From Ixodes scapularis (taxonomy: Eukaryota; Arthropoda; Arachnida; Ixodida; Ixodidae), in the NCBI RefSeq assembly GCF_016920785.2, contig NW_024609857.1:193577027-193641026 (forward strand): DNA of 64,000 nucleotides. Reading direction: 5' to 3'. Below the pieces are notes generated by a model. It was not told where the DNA came from. It saw only the letters and a list, made by a program, of their open reading frames with translations, and made no database searches. Of the stretch, positions 56,806 through 64,000 are shown piece after piece. Made by a program: the position numbers and the translations under genes. The stretch's first letter is position 1. Each line of letters opens with the position of its first letter.

Positions 56806-58311
56806 TCTTTTAACCTTCAAAAGTGGAAGGACATGTGCTACCTTCCAAGATGAAGGGAAATAGCCCTCCTGCCATATGCGGTTATAAAGATATAAAATGG
56901 CATCGAGTGTAGAAGGATGAAGATGCTGTAGCATTGAATAATGTAAATCATCTGGTCCAGGAGCTGAGGGCTTTGTGTTATGAAGAACTGCGAGGAGCTC
57001 ATGCAAGCTGAATGTAGCATTATATTCCTCCTGTTCACCTCCTGAGATTTTCAAGGGATTGCTCTCGGCCTTCAGCTTGTGTCGAAGGAAAGTAGATGAA
57101 TAATGATGTGAACTGGATATATATTCAAAATGTTCTGAATAAATATCAGCTTGTTCCTCGAGTGTGTCTGGGCATGTTCCATTCCTAAAAAGCAGGGGGA
57201 TTTTAAATGCATGATAGGAACCATTGATCTTGTGTATTCGATCCCAGACCTCCTTAGGTGAGGTACTGCTATTTATAGTGGAAGCATAGCCTTGCCAACT
57301 TTCCCGTTTGGCTTTTCTTCGGATGTAGCGTGCACGGGCCCTCCTTTTCCGAAAGGATATGAGGTTATCTCTAGTGGAGTGTCGTCTCAGAATACCCCAA
57401 GCCCGATTTTGTTTCTTGCGTGTCTCTTCACACTCCGAATTCCACCAGGGCTTTGGCCTCCTAGGAAGAAATTGAGATGTCTGCGGGATGTACAGCTTGG
57501 CTGCTGTGATAATGCGCTCGGTTAGAAGATGAGTGAGTTCGTCAATTGTAAGACTTTCGAGACGAGAATATGCTAAAAGCGATGCCTGCTTGAAAAGGCC
57601 CCAATCAGCCTTGTCAAGCTTCCAACGAGGCGAGCGTGTATGAATTAAAAGAGGGGCTACGCTACAGGTTAAAAGAGTAGGAAAATGATCGCTTCCACAT
57701 GGATTGGAATCCACACTCCAGGAAAAATCTGGAATTAAACTAGCAGAACCAATTGAAGGGTCGATGGAAGTTGATGACAAAGATGATGGACTAAAATAGG
57801 TTGGCTGACCCGTATTAAAAAGACAAAGACTTCGTGTGGTTAAAACTGACTCAACAATTTTTCCTCTGACATCCTGACGTGTGCTCCCCCATAAAGGGTT
57901 GTGACAATTCAAATCGCCCATCAAAAGGAAAGGCTCAGGAAGCTGGTCTAACAGCGAGTTAAAATCTGAACATTTCAAAGTAAAGGAGGGTGGCAGATAT
58001 AAAGAGCATACTGTAAGAGCCTTATGTTGCAAGAACCGAACAGCCACTGCTTCAAGTGGTGTGGACAGTGGAACCTCTGTGCAGGGAACTTCTCTCGGGA
58101 GAACCACCGCAACTCCCCCAGAGGAACTGACAGAGCTCGGACGATCCCTCCGGAAAACCTGGTAACGTCTGAGGAAATTGGTATGGCTGGGACTCAAATG
58201 AGTCTCTTGCAAGCACAGCGCTCGTGGCTTGTACACCTCCAGAAGGTGCTCTACATCATCCAGGTTTCTTAGAAGGCCACGACAGTTCCACTGTATGAGT
58301 ACTGAAGCCAT
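56806..58311 (-). pseudogene. LINE ORF2, AP-like endonuclease half
   Basis: Begins at the ATG 58,309-58,311, 45 bases after the ORF1 stop (the frame is open further up). Endonuclease residues are all visible: QWNCRG (7-12), LQETHL with E36, GDLNCHN with D133 and N135, SIDPSIG, and GSDHFP with D208 and H209. A linker and the first RT helices follow (SAPGPDDLHYSMLQHL, FPSSWKVAHVLPLLK). The frame is lost by one base just after LLKVK at about 56,808, inside an aaaa run. This enzyme nicks the insertion target. It is called a pseudogene only because of that shift. Confidence 0.9.
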
Positions 58312-58355
58312 TTTAGGCACAAAACTGGAGCACATAGAAAAGTGAGTCAGTTGCC

Positions 58356-59903
58356 TCACTTCGGAGGAGTTACGAGTTTTTTCGATTTTTGTTTCTTCGT
58401 ACTTTGCCACTCCATCTCATCCTGGTCAGAACCCGGAGTCGATGAGGGGGCAGACAAGGCAGCGCCAGTGTTCTCCTGAGCCACGCAGGCAGACTTGCCT
58501 GCTAGCCCGGGAGGGTCTGTGCCGCGGGGCCCCAATCCGCGGCCACGACCAGAACTAGGTGGAAGGGTGGTCGATGTACTCGGGAGGGGTTCTACCCCAT
58601 CCATCTGTTCCACCTCTTTTCCCGACGAGGAACCTGCGTGCGAGCCACGCAGCTCCTTGGTTGCTGGCTGCCTCTCCAGGGACTGAGGCCGAGGGCCTCG
58701 CTTCTTCTCCTTAGGGGAGCGGCCAGTGTTGACAGGTGCAGAGGGTGCTGGCCTGTCCTGAGCAGAGGAAGCAGCTAAGGTGCCCTCCCTACGAGAAGGG
58801 GGAGCCTGCTGACCCTGCTCCATTGTCTTGAAGGGGAGGGCGGGCACGGCTATTGCTGGCCCGTCCTTGCCCAGGGGAGCAGCATGCCGCTCCTGTTGAT
58901 GGGATGGGGCCCTTAGGTCAGCCGCCAGGATCTCAGGAGAGACCTGAGTGGCCCTAGTCTCCGAGCGCGGTGCAGGACCCCTGCGCACCACCTCGGCGTA
59001 ACCTCCCTTTGAGAGGAACGACAGCTTTTTCTTAGCTTCCAGTTAGGGGATATTCTCCTTGGCCTTTAAGGAAAGAATTTCTTTTTCTTGACGCCAAAGG
59101 GGACAGGTGCGGGAGTAAGCTGGGTGGGGCCCACTGCAGTTACTACAGCGGGCCGCCGCCTCGCAGATGTCAGCAACATGTTCCTGGCTTCCACATTTCG
59201 CACAAGTTTATTTTCCTCGACAACTGCGTGACCCATGCCCAAAGCGCTGGCAGCGGAAGCACCGTTGCGGGTTGGGAACATAGGGACGAATGCGAAACTG
59301 GAGATAACCCACCTTCACAGTTTCAGGGAGGGTGTGTCTTGCAAAGGTCAAGGTCACATGCTTTGATGGAGTTTCCTTGCCATCCTTCCGGAACATAATA
59401 CGTTTGACAGCGACAACACCAGCATCTTTTAGTCCTTCCAGAATTTCTTCCTCGCTAGCATCGAGGAAGTCCTCTTCAGAGAGGACTCCACGGATCGTGT
59501 TGAGCGTCCGGTGAGGACTCGCGGACACTTCGACGTCCACTATGCTGGTCATCTTGGAGAGTGCCTCACTTTGAACTTTTGTATTTACTTCAACGAGAAG
59601 GTCGCCGGAGTGGAGTTTTTTCGCTTTGTATGAGAACCCAACGAGGTTTTCTAGGACCTTGGCTACCACAAAGGGGGACAATTTCGACACTGGTTTGTCT
59701 TCAAGGCTCGAGTGAATGACAAAAAACTTTGCAAATGTTCCCATTTCAGGGGCTTTTTGAGTGACATGGGGCTCAGGGCGAGGCCTCTTGGAAGCCTGCC
59801 TTGAACCGGGTTTAGAGAGGAGGGGCGCCATATGAAGGGCAAAAAACTTCGGCATCTGTAGCGCACCACCCACCACGGAGTCCAACGGGGGGATAGGTAA
59901 CAT
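58356..59903 (-). pseudogene. LINE ORF1 (gag-like, three CCHC knuckles), two nonsense codons
   Basis: One continuous frame from ATG 59,901-59,903 to TGA at 58356, about 515 codons, broken only by TAA at 59208-59210 and 59043-59045. An RRM-like part (FFVIHSSLEDKPVSKLSPFV ... GDLLVEVNT) is followed by zinc knuckles: CFRCQRFGHGSRSC, then CAKCGSQEHVADIC and CSNCSGPHPAYSRTC. The tail is proline/serine/basic-rich (RSPKEKKRGPRPQ). ORF1 proteins bind element RNA and form the particle that is carried to the target. Both stops are point changes; one lies between the first two knuckles. Confidence 0.85.
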
Positions 59904-60370
59904 CTCATAACAGGTCTGGCTTGTCTGAGTATGTTACTCTACCAGTGCTACTAGGATGCTATAACCAAGTGTGGGTAAAGAGAGACTACTGTCGCCACCC
60001 AAGGTTAGCCCTTACCGCCAAAGGAGTTGAAAAAGGAAAGAAGAGAAATGAGAAGAGTGAAAAGAAGGAGAAGACAAGAGTGAAAGAAGGGAGGGGATAG
60101 TAGATGTGGCGACTGACTGAATCATCCTGGTCGGGCCAAGCCAGGACACCCGTCTACGGGAAGCGGGGGCCGAAGTGGTGTATTGCCTCGCCCAGGCGAC
60201 CCCGCAGGGTCCAAACCTGCCCGGGATCGGCTCAACCACCAGGATGCCCTTTTCCTCAGACACTGGAAAGCCACGCACAGCCAGACGTGGGCGGGCGAAC
60301 CCGCATGGCTCGGGGTCCGTGGAGACGCCACTCTCCAAACACCTGCTTTCACAGGTGGCCCCTGCGGGGT
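59904..60370 (-). promoter_or_regulatory. LINE 5' leader
   Basis: Region between the 5' end of the element and ORF1; GC-rich at the far end (rc: ggaccctgcggggtcgcctg ...) and pyrimidine-rich nearer ORF1 (rc of about 60,030-60,100). I-type leaders usually hold an internal promoter; this is inference from position. Confidence 0.4.
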
Positions 60371-60540
60371 CGTTGTCGTGTGAATTGGGTATAAATAAGC
60401 TACGCTTCAAGGTAGTGACATTTACGGATATTGGTGCTTAAATTCATGGTTGTCAGTTATTCGAAGCTGTATCTGAAATAACAGAAAACGCTTTGCCGTC
60501 CTCCAAAAATGTTTAAACAGTTCGCGACAAAGCAAAGCAA

Positions 60541-61135
60541 TACAGTGAAACCCGTGTAGTACGAACCCCCGTACAGCGAATTATCGTCGATATCGAACTC
60601 ACGGAAAATTCAAATAAAAATGCACGTAAAAAGTACTTTTTGTAACAAACAACACAGTGGCTATATCAAACTTTTTTCCCCGGGAAGGCTTCCAAAACGT
60701 GCGAACAATCGTCTTCTAGCCTGTCCCTCTCCCCCCCAAAAAATAGGTAGGAAAGAAAGAAAATTCCAAAAGCTCAAGCCGTAAACGAAATTGAGCGAAG
60801 AGAAGCGGTTCAAAGAGGGAGAAAGCTAGAAAAAACAATGTGCACGCACGCAGAGAAAAAAAAAATTTATCCCAAAGTGGTTGCCCACGAGAAGAAGCGA
60901 TTCAATAGGGGAGATAAGCGAAAAGAAAAATCTGCACGCATGCAGTAAAGAAAAAAAAATCCAGCGCATTTTTACAAGGTGGAAGCGAAGGGATGAAAAA
61001 GAAAGAGAAGCTCTCGCCTCACAACGAACGCATCGTTGAAGTTCGTTGAAAATGGATTTTGCTATATCGTACAACTTGCTATATCGAACACATTGTAGCT
61101 TTTCCTGCTGTTCGTTATAAACGGGTTTGACTGTA
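60541..61135. mobile_element. 595-bp pogo/Tigger-like MITE
   Basis: The left end tacagtgaaacccgtgtagt and the reverse complement of the right end (tacagtcaaacccgtttata) match, and cgaac follows in both. TA flanks each end, as in pogo-type mariner elements. The interior is purine-rich (gaaagaaagaaaa) without a transposase. Confidence 0.75.
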
Positions 61136-61329
61136 TATTACATGAGTTTCCCAACGCCGAAACTAGGGCTGGGGAAGTCACACTTTTGAATCATGACGAT
61201 GAGCAATTGCGTCTGCTTTGTACTAAGCACAAAGAAGATGGCGCCCTCAAACATATCGGAGAAAAGAGTGTCTATACTCTAGGCTATCTTATTTTGTGGC
61301 TCTAGGATCGGCCAAGTGTGGTGGGAGAT

Positions 61330-61550
61330 CATTGCCCGAGCATGTCGGTTCACCGCAGAGCAGAGCACCTGTAGAAATGCGCCAATGCGAGCTCTATTCA
61401 AAGCACTGAGCTCACGCTGAAGAACCTCCAGGGACCCTGAGTTTAATCGCCTATCTGGGTCTTACCGGCGTGCGATCGTGTATCACTACTGCACGACGCA
61501 CGTAGAATTTCCCGAGCTAACGCTTTCACTGCACTGACTAAATTTATAAT
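61330..61550 (+). mobile_element. Decayed Ruka-like SINE fragment
   Basis: The stretch gagctcacgctgaagaacc ... ccggcgtgcgatcgtgtatc ... actgcacgacgcacg matches the middle of the two better copies (ccggcgtgnggtcgtgtatcac). The tRNA head is barely recognisable and no target duplication was found. Confidence 0.55.
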
Positions 61551-62289
61551 ATACAACGGGTAACAATCTCGGGTGACGACAGACAAAAGAGAGCAAGAGG
61601 GAATGAAGTCTTAAAGGGACCATGAAATGACCTTTTGATTTTTGCCAAATAACTTTTACATTAAACCTTCAATGTTCACTGAATGCCGAACAGGCATCCG
61701 TTTTCGTTTCAATTTATTAACTCCTGCTCAAAAAAAAATTGAAATATCGACTTTTTCTTTCTCTCAAACTGACCGCAAAACAAGCTGCGGCGTAATTTTG
61801 ACGGTCGTGATGTACTCTGGCACAGGAACCGGAAGTTCTCTCGGCAGTAGAAGAATGGAAGCGTTGGCGGTGGCGAGTTGGGGTGTGCCGGTATGTTTTT
61901 GCAGCGCTGATGGCGCTGATGTCACCGACGTATAGGGAGTATTCACTGGTGGTCATAGCTGTTTGTGCGAATGTTGAGCGCGTGCTGATGGGGAGCTTCT
62001 GCACTCCTTTTGCAACGTGCATTCCGCACCATCAAAAGTGCCGGTCTTAGAAGCCTATTGATGTGAGCTCGTTCGGATCGTGCGCTCTAGGAAGGATTGG
62101 ACGACGACGAAGTGGTTGATCTGGAAGACCTGTTTTTCCGACCTCCGCCGAGAGCTGTTCACAACGCTAAATTTGGGGCCCCCGCGCCCCGAAAAAGGCC
62201 TCATGGACCGAGGGGGACCCTCCGTCACCCTCCAACCACCAATGTTTGACCCGGGAGGGACGAATTCAGTGAATTTGGAATGAGGCAGC
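61551..62289. other. Repeat-derived DNA and probable 5' region of the following non-LTR element
   Basis: At 61,612 cttaaagggaccatgaaatg has the look of a short interspersed repeat end. About 61,985-62,085 is shared with 51,405-51,510. From about 62,100 a codon-like DLEDLFFRPPPRAV segment may be 5' leader of the downstream element. No boundary could be fixed. Confidence 0.35.
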
Positions 62290-63990
62290 ATGGACATCTC
62301 GATAAGCCTAACGCCCGGAGTAGAAGGCACGGGCACTCAAGCTGCAAGTACAGAAGCAGCCGCGGCCAATGTGGGCCCAATAACAGGAGGCATGGAAAGC
62401 ATGCTGGACCAAGACAACCTTGACAAATTAGGTCAAATTCGAGCTGCGAAGGAAGATGGCAGAGAACAAGCGTAGGGGACCCCGCGCCCCTTTCAGGAAA
62501 TAACACCACCTGAGGTGAGCCAACTTTTTCAAGTTCTGGCAGGCGTGATTGAACGCCAACCTGCGTTCCTGCCAGCTCTTCAGCAATTCGTTGCTCGATT
62601 TATGCCGCCAACACAAAAGCCGCGAATGACCAGCCGGAGCCTAAACAGAAGGATCCAAGGCAATACCCACGAACCAGATTCAATAACGATAGATCCCGGT
62701 CGCCCAGGAGACCAACAACTGATGACGGCGAAGCAAAATCTTACGAAACCCAACAAGAGGAATATGGCGGCCGTCTCACACCGGCACATTCAATACCACA
62801 AGATGGCGGCCGGCCTCCCCGAGCTGACGCGCCGTCGTGCAGTAACTGCACATCTCAAAACCTCACGCCGTGTCATTCTGTACCGTCGGCACCTTTCACT
62901 GCGACATCGGTCTGCCAGACAGACGATGACCAAGAATGGCCGCTACCAGGCACTTTCTCGCGGAACAGAAAACGAAACCCACCAGCTGTGAAAAACGATG
63001 ACGAATCTATGCCGAGACTACTCCCGGTTGAAACTGTGGTGCTTCGCTCTGTAGGAAAGAAAGAAGTGGGCGCCTTCACAGGGAAAAAACTCCACGAGGC
63101 TATTGAACGTGCCGGCGTCCACGCTCAGGCAGACTACACTGTACATCGATATGACAAAGCGAATGCCCCATCTATCACCACCAGGGACCCTGTCCTCACA
63201 AAAAAACTCATGCAAATCAGAGAAATTCGCAAGGGGGACGAAGCCAACAGCTTCCAACCATACAAGACCCTTACCTGGAACCAGTGCCTCGGAATAATGC
63301 ACTTACGCGGTCAGGATAATCAGGTTACTCCTGAACAACTTCAAGTGGGCATTGTGTGCAGAACACAGAAGGTAGTACCGGCGCGCCCTCTCGGGAAATA
63401 GGGGAATGTAATACTCATTACATTCGAAGGAAAGACTCGTCCTAAACGAGTATGTTATATGCATGAGGTCCTCACCGTTGACGAATATCGTCCGAGGCCG
63501 CTCGTTTACTTTAGATGCCACGCGATTGGCCACAAAATGGACGTATGTCCGCGGGAGAATGCACGCTGTGGAACATGTGGCTCCGAACACGATGGTATGG
63601 ACCATGGAGGATTGCACAAAAACTCCTAGGTGCACGAACTGTGACGGGGGCCACGTGGCCACAAGCAACGACTGTCCAAAGCGCGCCATCTTACCGCGGA
63701 GCACCAGCACAAAGAAAACTATGAAATTAGCAGGAAGAAGGGATGTGCCCACGCCTCCTCCTCCACCTGCGGCAATACCGGCTAGCCAAGATGCCGGGGC
63801 GTCGTATGCAGCCGTGACAATCGGAGCCTTCCAACCTTCTGTACCACAAGCACATACACCCCAACAGACGGACATGGCGATGCAGGTCTTACAGCTTCAA
63901 TACAATCGCTTCGCAAGGCTGGAGAAGCAGCTGGCAGAACTCACGGCGGCCATCCACAAACTCGTAAACAGTCATAATGACAGACAATAA
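62290..63990 (+). pseudogene. Gag-like ORF1 of another non-LTR retrotransposon, decayed
   Basis: From the ATG at 62290 the frame has TAG at 62473-62475, shifts near 62,610-62,640, has TAG again at 63399-63401, and shifts near 63,610 before ending at TAA 63988-63990. Recognisable parts: SQLFQVLAGVIERQPAFLPA, PLPGTFSRNRKRNPPA, a folded domain (VETVVLRSVGKKEVGAFTGK ... RYDKANAPSITTRDP), zinc knuckles (FRCHAIGHKMDVC with its first cysteine replaced by tyrosine; CGTCGSEHDGMDH; CTNCDGGHVATSNDC), a proline-rich stretch, and a closing leucine-rich helix (QVLQLQYNRFARLEKQLAEL). ORF2 would start beyond the window. Different family from the LINE at 54,395. Confidence 0.75.
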
Positions 63991-64000
63991 TTCCCAACAT

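Larger units (their letters stand above)
54395..60370 (-). mobile_element. Full-length I-type LINE (with RNase H), 11-bp TSD
   Basis: The 5,976-base element is bounded by the direct repeat cgttgtcgtgt at 54384-54394 and 60371-60381. On the minus strand the 5' end is at 60370 (accccgcaggggccacc), then an about 470-base leader, ORF1 (59,903-58,356), ORF2 (58,311-54,591) and a 3' end with repeated ccaatcaaac units near 54,400-54,425. An AP endonuclease, an RT, and an RNase H followed by a CCHC-like motif place it in the I group. A preserved 5' end is uncommon for LINE copies. Visible lesions: TAA at 59208-59210 and 59043-59045 in ORF1 and one frameshift at about 56,808 in ORF2. Confidence 0.9.

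Noticed and set aside
60104..60441. Plus-strand frames of 66-96 residues
   Set aside because: They are antisense to the LINE 5' leader and have no conserved content.

Overview
This 64-kb window is eukaryotic and looks like repeat-rich intergenic and intronic DNA from an ixodid (hard) tick. The best pointer is a tRNA-Ser-like SINE resembling the tick Ruka family, present as two copies with clear target-site duplications (4,796-5,121 and 53,848-54,165) and one decayed copy. Penelope-like, I-type LINE, Merlin, Harbinger, Ty3/gypsy and pogo-like elements, CA/AT microsatellites and spliced, intron-split exon fragments agree with a large arthropod genome. No bacterial operon, rRNA, tRNA gene or CRISPR array is visible.

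Layout. 1-5,121: a foldback element, an intact Merlin-type transposase (1,272-2,270), a 117-bp tandem duplication, a 1.2-kb MITE with a perfect 8-bp TSD, a 149-bp minisatellite and a SINE. 5,122-13,150: mostly unique DNA with exon-like pieces of a minus-strand gene whose peptide resembles the DUF4806 domain. 13,375-25,270: MITEs, a Harbinger remnant, a CA microsatellite and several arrays built from self-complementary tandem units. 27,250-31,250: minus-strand exons of an uncharacterised family (SAMD3-like block), broken up by foldback elements.

32,159-40,350 is the most informative locus. A Penelope-like retroelement (reverse transcriptase plus GIY-YIG endonuclease, 14-bp target-site duplication, hairpin 5' end, hammerhead-like 3' motif) was split by a 5,470-bp DNA transposon with about 0.9-kb inverted repeats and a perfect 6-bp TSD. 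That transposon carries a minus-strand transposase with an in-frame stop and a frameshift; I cannot firmly assign it to a superfamily.

40,560-54,390 holds further Penelope debris, microsatellites, a Ty3/gypsy integrase remnant, a second copy of a mariner-like MITE and a SINE. 54,395-60,370 is a full-length I-type LINE on the minus strand, bounded by an 11-bp TSD, with only one frameshift and two nonsense codons visible. After a pogo-like MITE and a SINE relic, the window ends inside the ORF1 of another non-LTR element (62,290-63,990, plus strand). No complete host gene can be demonstrated. Retroelement genes here work in cis as copy-and-paste units, the transposases as cut-and-paste units, and the MITEs and SINEs are their likely passengers. 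All boundaries come from reading repeats by eye.
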